A stretch of 21,840 bases of DNA from a bacterium (GTDB taxonomy: Bacteria > T1Sed10-126), in assembly GCA_003557545.1 (NCBI GenBank), contig PWOD01000198.1:1-21840 (forward strand), given 5' to 3'. Positions 14,739 through 21,597 of the stretch are shown piece by piece (positions within the stretch are counted from its first letter, which is position 1; each line of letters starts with the position of its first letter). The notes beneath the pieces were generated by a model. It was not told where the DNA came from. It did no database searches and saw nothing but the letters and a program-made list of their open reading frames with translations. A program made the translations under genes and the position numbers.

Positions 14739-15121
14739 TGGAGGCGGCGGGAATCGAACCCGCGTCCACAACGTTTTCGAAAGAAAGGTCTACATGCTTA
14801 GCCTGTTTTACAGTTCTTCGCCCGGTGAACCTCTACAGGCAGAGGTATTCACTGGCAGCACCTTCTGTAAAATAGTTTTCGTCGTCCCAGAAGGAAAAAA
14901 CAACGAAAACCCCTGCTTCCGTTACTCCGGGTCCGGTCTCCACAGGGAAAAGTACCGGCCGAAGTGCCCCGCCATCAGCGGGACATGGCAGCTATGTTAG
15001 GCTGCCATAGCCATTGGACGTTCGGCAAATGAACGTTGCCCGCTCTTTTCTCACGGGGTGAGAGGGCCAACCCCGGCATGCCCTTTATTTCTTCAACGTT
15101 GCGTCGAAGCCAGTCGCCCCC
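14739..15121 (-). ncRNA. ssrA: tmRNA (ssrA)
   Basis: Transfer-messenger RNA rescues stalled ribosomes by adding a degradation tag. The 5' end at 15121 reads GGGGGCGACTGGCTTCGACG and the 3' end has the T-arm GCGGGTTCGATTCCCGC followed by CGCCTCCA. The 7-bp acceptor stem pairs (GGGGGCG with CGCCTCC, one G-U). The terminal A at 14739 is the discriminator and the next bases are TTA, so CCA is not encoded. The length is 383 nt, normal for the one-piece form, and GCATGCCG sits as expected in the 5' part. The tag reading frame is given separately. It lies 171 bp after smpB on the same strand, its functional partner. Confidence 0.95.
14997..15041 (-). other. tmRNA proteolysis-tag reading frame
   Basis: Within ssrA, about 80 nt from the 5' end, a short frame reads GQRSFAERPMAMAA and then TAA at 14999-14997. 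The ending AMAA matches known tags that end in ALAA or AMAA and are recognised by ClpXP-type proteases. The stop falls in the loop of a GGCAGC/GCTGCC hairpin, as in the helix that normally carries the tag stop. The exact resume codon is uncertain; GGG at 15041 is the most likely. One or two residues at the N-terminal end of the tag could differ. Confidence 0.7.
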
Positions 15122-15151
15122 ATATTTTATTTAAAAAGATCAATTAAACAA
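15122..15151 (-). promoter_or_regulatory. Candidate ssrA promoter
   Basis: The AT-rich stretch just upstream of tmRNA contains TTGTTT and, 16 nt on, TAAAAT on the minus strand. These could be -35 and -10 boxes, but the -10 box would lie only 3 nt from the mature 5' end, closer than usual. The true promoter may lie further upstream, within the hairpin region, with RNase P trimming the 5' end. Confidence 0.3.
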
Positions 15152-15172
15152 CCAGCCGATTATTCCGGCTGG
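15152..15172 (-). terminator. Probable rho-independent terminator after smpB
   Basis: On the minus strand a perfect 7-bp stem (CCAGCCG/CGGCTGG) with a 7-nt loop is followed by TTGTTTAATTG, a U-rich but interrupted tail. It lies 120 bp after the smpB stop and only 30 bp before the tmRNA 5' end. It probably ends the transglycosylase-rnr-smpB transcript. Confidence 0.55.
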
Positions 15173-15292
15173 AATCCAGATGATAAAAGAATAAACTACC
15201 CTGCAGCCATTGTGAAGTCAGTTAGTTTAACAACCGGTTACTAAAAAATATTCCCCGGCTTCCATAATTCAGCCGCTGGAAAATGATAAAGT

Positions 15293-15751
15293 TCAACGTA
15301 TTTTAGCACTAAACTCCTTCCGGAGTCGCCGCTGCACATCAGCCTCTTTCTTCTTACGCCTTTTATCAAGCTTTTTCAGGCCACGCCCCAGTCCCAGCTG
15401 CAGTTTGATCCAACCGCGACGATTAAGATATATCTGAACCGGAATAAGACTGTACCCGCGACGGGTCAGCTGACCGGACAGCTGTTTTATCTGGTTCTTT
15501 TTCAATAACAGTTTCCGGGTTCTTTCCGGATCATGCTGACGGGCCGACCCGGCATTACTGTAATGACCAATATAAAGTCCGATAAGATAGATCTCTCCCT
15601 CCCGAATAATTGCATAGGAGTCCTTGAGATTACCTCTGCCCTCGCGCAGCGCTTTAACCTCGGTCCCCTGCAAAACAATCCCCGCCTCATAAAACTCATC
15701 AAACTGATAATCGTGGAATGCCTTGCGATTTTTCGCCAGGGTCTTACCCAT
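15293..15751 (-). CDS. smpB: SsrA-binding protein SmpB
   Basis: SmpB binds tmRNA and brings it to stalled ribosomes. The product is 152 aa, typical. It begins MGKTLAKNRKAFHDYQF and shows GIVLQGTEVKALREGRGNLKDSYA, the GHYSNA segment, DPERTRKLLLKK, and the basic tail KLDKRRKKKEADVQRRLRKEF that enters the mRNA channel. The ATG at 15751 has GGGTGA 5 nt upstream and overlaps the rnr stop by 8 bp. Longer frames from 15769 or 15784 lie further inside rnr and lack a ribosome-binding site. The gene order rnr-smpB-ssrA is common and puts the tmRNA, its partner and the nuclease that degrades tagged mRNA together. Confidence 0.96.
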   Translation of the reverse strand: MGKTLAKNRKAFHDYQFDEFYEAGIVLQGTEVKALREGRGNLKDSYAIIREGEIYLIGLYIGHYSNAGSARQHDPERTRKLLLKKNQIKQLSGQLTRRGYSLIPVQIYLNRRGWIKLQLGLGRGLKKLDKRRKKKEADVQRRLRKEFSAKIR

Positions 15752-17684
15752 CTGATTCACCCGGCTCATCGGAAAGCTGCTCAACTAACTCAAAATCCAG
15801 TTCCCGGCTGGGAATATCAACCCGGGCGATTCTTACCAGCAATCTATCGCCAATCTGTAGACGATTTCCGGTTCTCTCCCCGATCAAAGAAAAATCCGCC
15901 TCATTATAAACATAGTAATCATCCAGAGTTGAGACATGGATAAGACCTTCCAGGGTATTTTCCAGCTGAGCAAAACAACCAAACTCAAGGATTGAGGTTA
16001 TATAGACCTCAGCCGTCTCACCCACCTTGTCCTCCATATACTGCAGCAGTTTAACATCAACCGATTCCCGCTCGGCACGGGTCGCCTGCTGTTCGGCTGC
16101 CGAACAATGTTCGGCCAGCTCCGGAAAATCTTTTTCCAGTATTTTACGAACTTTTTGAGTTACCTTACCCTGCTTCAGCAGCCGTTTCAACACCCGGTGT
16201 ACAACCAGATCAGGATAACGCCGGATCGGCGATGTAAAATGACAGTAACAGGATGAAGCCAGTCCAAAATGACCGAGATTTTCAGGACTGTAACGGGCTT
16301 TTGTGAGCGCCCGCAGCATCTTCCAGGAGATCACTTTTTCTGCCGGTTTGCCCTGGGCCTGCTCAATAATTCGCTGAAAATCGGCCGGTTTAATATCACC
16401 GGTACTATCCAGATTATAACCAAGCCCCTGGATAAATCTGGCAAATTCATCCAGATCATCCTCCAGCGGTGGTTCATGAACCCGGTAGAGAAGCGGCAGT
16501 TTCCGCGCGGTCAGATAACTGGCCACAGCTTCATTGGCGGCAATCATAAACTCTTCAATCAACTGATGTGAACGGGTGTGTTCAACCGGAATTATTTCGG
16601 TTATCTCACCTTCATGACATTCAAGCCGCACCTCGGGCAGATCAAAATTCAGACTGCCACGTTCCATCCGACGAGCCCGCATTTTCTGGGAGAGATCAAC
16701 CATCCTATCAAGATCGGCCGCCACCGGAGCTACCGCTGCTTCCGGTGAGCCGCTATCCAGGTAACGATCAACCTCTTCATAACTGAGGGTTGCTGTAATA
16801 TCGATGAGAGTCTGATGAAACTCATGTTCAACTACCCGGCCGGACGGATCAACTATCAAAAAGACAGTAACCGCCAGCCGTTCACCTCCCTTACCAAGGC
16901 TGCCAATTCCATTGGAAAATGTCGCGGGAAACATCGGGATTACCTGCTCGGCCAGATAGGTGCTGGTAGCCCGATTACGGGCCTCCTGATCGAGGGTCGA
17001 TCCAGCTCTTATATAATGAGCTACGTCTGTTATATGAACCCCTACTTTATAGTTGCCTGAATTGGTAATCTCAAGCGAGACTGCATCATCCAGATCTTTA
17101 GCATCGGCCGGATCAATAGTTAAAACCGACAGATCAGTCAGATCAAGCCGATCATCATGAGCTGCGGCATCAACAGTATCTGGCAGCTGTTCGGCAGCCT
17201 GTTCAACCTCTTCGGGAAACTCAGGAGATAGCTGATATTTTTTTAACAGTAACAGCTCTTCAGCCTGCGGATCACCCCGGCGTCCCAGTACATCAACTAT
17301 TACCCCCTCCAGCGGCTGATAATTTTCAATTTCAACCTCCACCAGATCTCCATCTTGAACCCGGCTGTTTTTACGTTGATCAGGAACTCTCACCGGTACA
17401 CCCAACCGCACCGTATCAGGAATAACAATCGAGCTGTCTGTCCCTATCCGGAGGGTTCCAACCAACCGCTTAATCTTCCGCTCGAGAATACTCAGCACCT
17501 GACCCACCGGATTTTTTCCCCGCCGGGAATGTTTACAGCTAACCACAACCCGATCTCCGGTCAGAGCGCCGGCCAGACGACCAGGTGGGATGAAAATATC
17601 ATCAATCCCCTGTTTGTCTGGGATTAAAAAACCATACCCCTTATGATGACGCTCTATCTTACCTTTAAGTTTCTTTTTACTCAT
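15744..17684 (-). CDS. rnr: Ribonuclease R (3'-5' exoribonuclease, RNB family)
   Basis: RNase R degrades structured RNA from the 3' end, including mRNA released by trans-translation. The product is 646 aa, short compared with the E. coli enzyme (about 810 aa), because it lacks the N-terminal helix-turn-helix extension. The order is a cold-shock domain starting KGKIERHHKGYGFLIPD, a second cold-shock domain (about 75-135), the RNB catalytic domain from about 185, and a C-terminal S1 domain (about 555-640). The catalytic aspartates are kept: Asp191, Asp197, Asp199 and Asp200 in TIDPADAKDLDDAVS. Other RNB marks are STYLAEQVIPMFP, YCHFTSPIRRYPDLVVHR and the AERESVD segment. No lysine-rich tail follows S1. 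The ATG overlaps the transglycosylase stop by 8 bp and the gene overlaps smpB by 8 bp. Confidence 0.96.
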   Translation of the reverse strand: MSKKKLKGKIERHHKGYGFLIPDKQGIDDIFIPPGRLAGALTGDRVVVSCKHSRRGKNPVGQVLSILERKIKRLVGTLRIGTDSSIVIPDTVRLGVPVRVPDQRKNSRVQDGDLVEVEIENYQPLEGVIVDVLGRRGDPQAEELLLLKKYQLSPEFPEEVEQAAEQLPDTVDAAAHDDRLDLTDLSVLTIDPADAKDLDDAVSLEITNSGNYKVGVHITDVAHYIRAGSTLDQEARNRATSTYLAEQVIPMFPATFSNGIGSLGKGGERLAVTVFLIVDPSGRVVEHEFHQTLIDITATLSYEEVDRYLDSGSPEAAVAPVAADLDRMVDLSQKMRARRMERGSLNFDLPEVRLECHEGEITEIIPVEHTRSHQLIEEFMIAANEAVASYLTARKLPLLYRVHEPPLEDDLDEFARFIQGLGYNLDSTGDIKPADFQRIIEQAQGKPAEKVISWKMLRALTKARYSPENLGHFGLASSCYCHFTSPIRRYPDLVVHRVLKRLLKQGKVTQKVRKILEKDFPELAEHCSAAEQQATRAERESVDVKLLQYMEDKVGETAEVYITSILEFGCFAQLENTLEGLIHVSTLDDYYVYNEADFSLIGERTGNRLQIGDRLLVRIARVDIPSRELDFELVEQLSDEPGESDG

Positions 17685-18534
17685 AACTATCTAAACTCCC
17701 CTGATCCTGAAAAATTATCTCCCTGTATTTTCGAAAACTATTAATTACACGATTTTGAAAGTTGACTGTTTCAACAAAGGGTGGAATTCCCTCATATCGA
17801 CGAACATTACCCGGCCCGGCATTATAAGCTGCCAGGGCCTCCCTGATATCACCATTTCTCTGGTCAAGCATACTGGCCAGGTAGGAAATACCGGCCGGTA
17901 CAGCCCGATCAATCACAAACCTCTGGTCGATCTGATCCAGCTCCTGCTGAGTTTTACCCTCAATCATAGCGGACAGATCGTCCCTGTATTTTTTCATTAA
18001 AACCTCCGCCCGATCGGCCTTTTCCCTCCACTGTAAGGTTTCTTCTTGAGCCCTTACAAACTCCTGGTTACGCAGGGCGGCAAGGGCCGAGTTAAGCCGG
18101 CTGTGAGCCTGCTGTTGTAACTCTCTCCCACGTTCAAAATTTTCATCAATGTAAACCCTGGTTAATCCCAGCGAACGAGCCGTTTCTGGCATCAACTGCA
18201 TCGGTCCGGCAGCCCCCGCCCTGGAGATTGTCCGGCTGTCAAAACTGCTCTCCCGCCGAATCAGAGCCAGGGCTAATAAAGGATCGACCGGATGATCCAG
18301 ATCGGCCCCGTTCACAGTCAAACGAATCACTGGCAGATAGGGTTCAATACGCGGTTCAAACCGAACAAGAGGATCCCATTCGATATAGTCCTGGTTTGCC
18401 GGAGACAGCGGATTCAATCCTCCATATCGAGCCTCCAGCCGCTGAGGGCGACAGATCAGTAAATTGGCTGTTAAGCATCCGCCAACCAGAATCAGCAGCA
18501 CTATCCAGTAAAACCTATGATAAACCAATTTCAT
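17677..18534 (-). CDS. Lytic transglycosylase (SLT family) with internal helical insertion
   Basis: This enzyme cleaves peptidoglycan glycan strands outside the inner membrane. The product is 285 aa. Residues 8-28 form a hydrophobic anchor or signal; VGGC at 17-20 could be a poor lipobox. The goose-type lysozyme/SLT fold is split. The first part has the catalytic Glu95 in LIRRESSFDS and AGAAGPMQLMPETAR (107-120). A charged Glu/Gln/Lys/Arg-rich insertion follows at about 135-205, then AGISYLASML (214-223) and AAYNAGPGNVRRYEG (235-249). In ordinary SLT domains these parts are only about 20-30 residues apart. The ATG at 18534 has AGGGGA about 7 nt upstream; an open frame to 18591 adds 19 residues with no membrane-type sequence. 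It precedes rnr with an 8-bp overlap and follows tRNA-Leu by 85 bp. Confidence 0.9.
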   Translation of the reverse strand: MKLVYHRFYWIVLLILVGGCLTANLLICRPQRLEARYGGLNPLSPANQDYIEWDPLVRFEPRIEPYLPVIRLTVNGADLDHPVDPLLALALIRRESSFDSRTISRAGAAGPMQLMPETARSLGLTRVYIDENFERGRELQQQAHSRLNSALAALRNQEFVRAQEETLQWREKADRAEVLMKKYRDDLSAMIEGKTQQELDQIDQRFVIDRAVPAGISYLASMLDQRNGDIREALAAYNAGPGNVRRYEGIPPFVETVNFQNRVINSFRKYREIIFQDQGSLDSYE

Positions 18535-18619
18535 CAATGATTCCCCTTTAATCCTGATTCCCCGGGATTCAAAACAATCTGTACAGCTCAATCGTTCGAA
18601 CCATGCTAAGGCAGGTTAA

Positions 18620-18704
18620 TGCCGGGGGCGGGAGTCGAACCCGCACGGGCATAATGCCCACAGAGTCCTGAACCCTGCGCGTCTGCCTGTTCCGCCCCCC
18701 CGGC
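18620..18704 (-). tRNA. tRNA-Leu (anticodon CAG)
   Basis: The minus strand folds as a class II tRNA of 85 nt. The acceptor stem starts GCCGGGG and ends CCCCGGC followed by A. The D-arm has GGCAGACGC, the anticodon stem CAGGG/CTCTG holds the loop TTCAGGA with anticodon CAG, a long variable arm GTGGGCATTATGCCCGT marks a Leu/Ser-type tRNA, and the T-arm is GCGGGTTCGACTCCCGC. CCA is not encoded (the next bases are TTA). The anticodon reads CUG leucine codons. Confidence 0.95.
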
Positions 18705-18719
18705 ATCCTTTTAAATTAA

Positions 18720-18734
18720 CCGGTTTACAACCGG
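18720..18734. repeat. 6-bp inverted repeat between tRNA-Leu and its upstream -10 box
   Basis: CCGGTT and AACCGG flank a 3-bp centre. On the minus strand the hairpin is followed by TTAATTTAAAA, so it could be a weak terminator for the folate cyclo-ligase gene. It could also be an operator near the tRNA start of transcription. The sequence does not decide. Confidence 0.4.
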
Positions 18735-18746
18735 AATAAGAACTAA

Positions 18747-18752
18747 ATTATA
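18747..18752 (-). promoter_or_regulatory. -10 box of the probable tRNA-Leu promoter
   Basis: A perfect TATAAT lies on the minus strand 43 bp upstream of the tRNA 5' end. No strong -35 box lies 16-18 bp upstream, where the sequence is only T-rich. Between this box and the tRNA lies a perfect hairpin, CCGGTT-TAC-AACCGG at 18720-18734. Confidence 0.45.
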
Positions 18753-18804
18753 CATCGAAAAAGCAGTTAAAGAAAGCAAAAAACTCAAAACTTTTTCTAC
18801 CTGC

Positions 18805-19386
18805 TCATAAGTCGGCTTCAGTCAAACCTATCCCCTGGGGAGTACAGAGCGCTTTTAACCGGACATCATGCTCCTCAACCGGCAGCTCATCCTGCAGTTG
18901 AAACTGATAAGCAATCCCCACGGTTAACCAATCCGCATGCCGACTCAGCAGGCGATCATAATACCCACCACCATAACCGATTCGATAGCCTCGTCGATCA
19001 AAAACAACGCCTGGAATAAACGCGGCGTCGACCGCCCCGGCAGAGACAATCTCCGTCTTTTCACAGGGTTCTGGAATCTTACAAAATCCCTCACGCAGCT
19101 CGGTGGAAGAGCTCACACAACAGAGTTCCAACCGCTCTCCACAGACCCGGGGGAACAGTATCCGCCGATTAATAAATTCAGGATCTTCCAGCAGCGGCAG
19201 TAGATCCAGTTCATTTTTTATCGGTGCGTAAAACAGCACTGTTTCCAGTCCGGACAACCTTTCCCACCCGGCCAACCGCTCCCGCACCAGGCCACTCTGC
19301 CGATTTTTTTCAGCCGCGGTCAGCTGTCCTCTTTTATTTAAATATGACTTTCTTAAACGCTGTTTACACTCAGCCATACCGGCCAT
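18805..19386 (-). CDS. 5-formyltetrahydrofolate cyclo-ligase
   Basis: This enzyme converts 5-formyltetrahydrofolate to 5,10-methenyltetrahydrofolate using ATP, returning the stored folate to one-carbon metabolism in the cytoplasm. The product is 193 aa, the usual size. It begins with the helical CKQRLRKSYLNKR segment (7-19), which holds the conserved Lys/Arg near the substrate site. It carries VLFYAPIKNELDLLPLL at 50-66 and the family signature FDRRGYRIGYGGGYYDRLL at 129-147, which binds ATP phosphate. The ATG at 19386 has GGTGGTGA about 9 nt upstream; an ATG three codons in (19377) is possible. In many proteobacteria this gene neighbours the 6S RNA gene, but no 6S RNA was recognised here. 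It is divergent from sulP. Confidence 0.95.
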   Translation of the reverse strand: MAGMAECKQRLRKSYLNKRGQLTAAEKNRQSGLVRERLAGWERLSGLETVLFYAPIKNELDLLPLLEDPEFINRRILFPRVCGERLELCCVSSSTELREGFCKIPEPCEKTEIVSAGAVDAAFIPGVVFDRRGYRIGYGGGYYDRLLSRHADWLTVGIAYQFQLQDELPVEEHDVRLKALCTPQGIGLTEADL

Positions 19387-19491
19387 TTTTATCTTTCACC
19401 ACCTTAACCACAGAGGTTTTCTTATCTGCTATAAGTTGCTTTCAGCTGCTGATTCAGAAGAACTATCGGAATTTTCCTACCATCCCAATAG

Positions 19492-19520
19492 TTGTAACTA
19501 TCTGATAAACTTATTATATA
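19492..19520 (+). promoter_or_regulatory. Probable sigma-70 promoter of the sulP gene
   Basis: TTGTAA at 19492-19497 and TATATA at 19515-19520 are separated by 17 bp, the ideal distance. The start codon at 19567 follows after about 46 bp, with AGGGTGA as ribosome-binding site 7 nt before it. The 180-bp divergent gap must also hold the promoter of the folate cyclo-ligase gene on the other strand. Confidence 0.5.
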
Positions 19521-19566
19521 CTGCCTGAACCAAACAAAAAATATCAACCTGCAGGGTGAGCCGGCT

Positions 19567-20256
19567 ATGCCGCTTGATGAACTGAAACGTAATCAACCAA
19601 AACTAAAATTTATCGATACACTGAAAAACTACTCCACCGGCAAATTAACCAGCGATCTACTGGCCGGGCTCACCGTAGCTTTACTGGCGATCCCCCAGAA
19701 GATTGCTTATGCTTTAATCGCCGGGTTGCCCCCGATCCATGGTATCTACGCCGGTGGGGCCGGGGCCAGTTTTGGTGCCATATTTGGCAGCTCCCGGTAC
19801 CATATAACAGCCCCCTCCGGAACCTATGCCATCGTTGTTGCCGGGGTCTTAACCAGTGTTGCCCCACTTGGATATTCACCGATTATAGTGGCAGTATATC
19901 TCACCTTCCTGGTCGGAATCATCCAGTTATTCTTTAGTTTTTTTAAACTGGGAAACCTTTCAAATTTCGTTTCTTTATCGGTTATCAACGGTTTTATAAC
20001 CGGAAGTGCAATTATCATTATCGGCGATCAACTGGCAAAAATATTCGGCCTCACAGCGGTTAAATCACCCTATTTTTTCTCACGAGCGCTGGAATACCTT
20101 GTAGAACTGATCTATTTTCCCCGCCTGTCCATTATCTCACTACTCTTTGCCGGAGCCGGGATGGCCACGGTTATCTTCTGCCGTTTAATTAACCCCCCGG
20201 ATCCCGGCTATTGTTTTGACCTCGCTCAGCGGAGCATTACTGGCTTTTCTAATTGA
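19567..20256 (+). CDS. SulP transporter, N-terminal fragment (frame 1)
   Basis: This piece holds the first half of the transporter domain: TM1 with the family pattern LLAIPQKIAYALIAGLPP, then HGIYAGGAGASFG and the APSGTYAIV segment, and several further membrane helices up to about residue 209. After the C6 run at 20193 the frame reads PDPGYCFDLAQRSITGFSN and stops; these last residues are not native. Alone it lacks half the membrane domain and all of STAS. Confidence 0.7.
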   Translation: MPLDELKRNQPKLKFIDTLKNYSTGKLTSDLLAGLTVALLAIPQKIAYALIAGLPPIHGIYAGGAGASFGAIFGSSRYHITAPSGTYAIVVAGVLTSVAPLGYSPIIVAVYLTFLVGIIQLFFSFFKLGNLSNFVSLSVINGFITGSAIIIIGDQLAKIFGLTAVKSPYFFSRALEYLVELIYFPRLSIISLLFAGAGMATVIFCRLINPPDPGYCFDLAQRSITGFSN

Positions 20257-21019
20257 TTTGCCCGACCATCTGCTGATTGGGGAACTCACTTTTCGGTTAC
20301 CTGCCTTTCCGCCGGAGATGGCTGGAACAGATCTCCTGTCAGCCCTCTTTGGGCCAGCGCTGGCCCTGGCCCTGCTTGGGTCAATTCAAGCTCTTTCTAT
20401 CGCCGGAAGCCTGGCTGAAAGCTCTGGTGAAGAGCTCCAGGAAAATCAAGAACTCCTGGGACAGGCCATGGCCAATATTGGTTCAGGACTATTCCGTGGA
20501 TTTCCGGTCTCCGGGTCATTTACCAACTCCTATCTCAACTATAACTCCGGGGCACAGACCCGCTTTTCAGGACTGTTTGCCGGGCTAATAATGGTTACTC
20601 TGGTCGCTCTTTTTGCACCATTACTTTATTATATCCCCCAGCCCCTGCTGGCCGGACTGATTATTATCATAGCCTATGAGATACCGGACTGGGGAAAGGT
20701 AGGCCGGATGCTTAAAACTACCCGGCGGGATCGTATCGTCTTCATTGGGACAATTTTTTCTGTCCTCCTGTTACAGCTTGACCAGGCTATCTATCTCGGA
20801 ATCATCGTCTCCCTGGTGCTTCACATCAGAAAAGCCAACCGCCCCGACATGAAAGAACTGATAGTATCTCATAACGGAATGATCAAAACTATCCAAACAG
20901 CCGAAGAACGAATCAATTCCGAAGTAGCCTTCATCGATCTGACCGGCGAAACTTTCTTTGGCTCTGCCCGTCCAATAAAATCACGAGTTCGGCAACTGTG
21001 TAAAAATCACCGGAACTAA
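20216..21019 (+). CDS. SulP transporter, middle fragment (shifted frame)
   Basis: This frame carries the second half of the membrane domain (ALALLGSIQALSIAGSLAE, FRGFPVSGSFTNSYLNYNSGAQTRFS, the LLAGLIIIIAYEI helix) and the start of the STAS domain (VAFIDLTGETFFGSA). True coding in this frame begins just after 20198; the TTG at 20216 is only the first possible start and has no good ribosome-binding site. It ends at a TAA created by the missing A near 21002. Confidence 0.65.
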   Translation: MTSLSGALLAFLIDLPDHLLIGELTFRLPAFPPEMAGTDLLSALFGPALALALLGSIQALSIAGSLAESSGEELQENQELLGQAMANIGSGLFRGFPVSGSFTNSYLNYNSGAQTRFSGLFAGLIMVTLVALFAPLLYYIPQPLLAGLIIIIAYEIPDWGKVGRMLKTTRRDRIVFIGTIFSVLLLQLDQAIYLGIIVSLVLHIRKANRPDMKELIVSHNGMIKTIQTAEERINSEVAFIDLTGETFFGSARPIKSRVRQLCKNHRN

Positions 21020-21021
21020 AG

Positions 21022-21420
21022 GTGATAATTTTACGTTTAAAAAACGCCATGAACCTGGATATGACCGCCGCTCAGACCCTCAAAGAGCTGGCTACTATTC
21101 TGAAAAAAGAGGGTAGAACTCTGCTGATCTGCGGGGCAACTCCCCACGTCCAGAAAGTTCTTGAAGAGTCCGGCGCCAGCCAGACAATCGGTACCGAGAA
21201 AATTCTGATTGCTCAAAAAACTCTCCACGATTCAACCCGGCAGGCTATGAAAAGGGCCTGCCAGCAGATAGCCAGTAGTTCAGATAAAGAGGACGAACAA
21301 GCTGGAAAACTAACCTTCACCCTGGCTCAACAGCAGCAAAATCAGACGGAAGCAACTGTCGAAGAACCAATAGAGGAGGAAAAAACCGGTCACCACTCCA
21401 ACTACGATTTTGAGGGATAA
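21022..21420 (+). CDS. SulP transporter, C-terminal STAS fragment
   Basis: This piece is the rest of the STAS domain (VIILRLKNAMNLDMTAAQTL, then LLICGATPHVQKVLEESG) followed by a tail rich in Gln and Glu. In family members the STAS domain folds in the cytoplasm and controls transport. The GTG at 21022 is inside the conserved strand, so it is not a natural start; the piece belongs to the upstream gene. Confidence 0.65.
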   Translation: MIILRLKNAMNLDMTAAQTLKELATILKKEGRTLLICGATPHVQKVLEESGASQTIGTEKILIAQKTLHDSTRQAMKRACQQIASSSDKEDEQAGKLTFTLAQQQQNQTEATVEEPIEEEKTGHHSNYDFEG

Positions 21421-21526
21421 ACTGCTACCCGACCGAATAAAACAATTATCAGCCATTAATAAACTACACAAAACAATCCCACTATGCTAATTTAAACAGG
21501 TGACAACTTAACCGTACAATATAATT

Positions 21527-21538
21527 AACCGGCCGGTT
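21527..21538. repeat. 12-bp perfect palindrome next to a -10-like box
   Basis: AACCGGCCGGTT lies 2 bp after TATAAT (21520-21525) and 60 bp before the start of the last gene. Its position across a likely transcription start suggests an operator. No fitting -35 box was found, so the promoter itself is uncertain. Confidence 0.35.
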
Positions 21539-21597
21539 GAGCAATCCAGAGAGATCAATCGACTGGTGTACAAAACTATACCGGGAGGTCACGACAG

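Larger units (their letters stand above)
19567..21420 (+). pseudogene. SulP-family anion transporter with STAS domain, broken by two frameshifts
   Basis: SulP proteins carry sulfate, bicarbonate or similar anions across the cytoplasmic membrane. The whole gene would encode about 617 aa: membrane domain, then STAS domain, then an acidic, Gln-rich tail. The reading frame changes twice. In C6 at 20193-20198, one C too many breaks the expected NPRIPAIVLTSL. In A5 at 21002-21006, one A too few breaks the expected CKKSPELKVIILRLKN. The two changes cancel, so the first and third pieces share a frame and only the middle is shifted. Both are in homopolymers, so sequencing error is possible; but no other gene in the window shows a frameshift. 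No usual programmed slip site fits. Substrate cannot be told. It may be a true pseudogene, a phase-variable gene or an artefact. Confidence 0.8.

Noticed and set aside
14850-14915. A second DDENY-like reading frame in the 3' part of ssrA (GACGACGAAAACTAT)
   Set aside because: It resembles the E. coli tag but lies far from the normal tag position, does not end in an AA-type degron before its stop, and falls in the pseudoknot region. The frame at 15041-14997 fits position and ending.
20193-21006. Programmed ribosomal frameshifting in sulP
   Set aside because: The first change would need a +1 shift at AAC CCC CCG and the second a -1 shift at TGT AAA AAT; neither site is a standard slippery sequence and no stimulatory structure was recognised.
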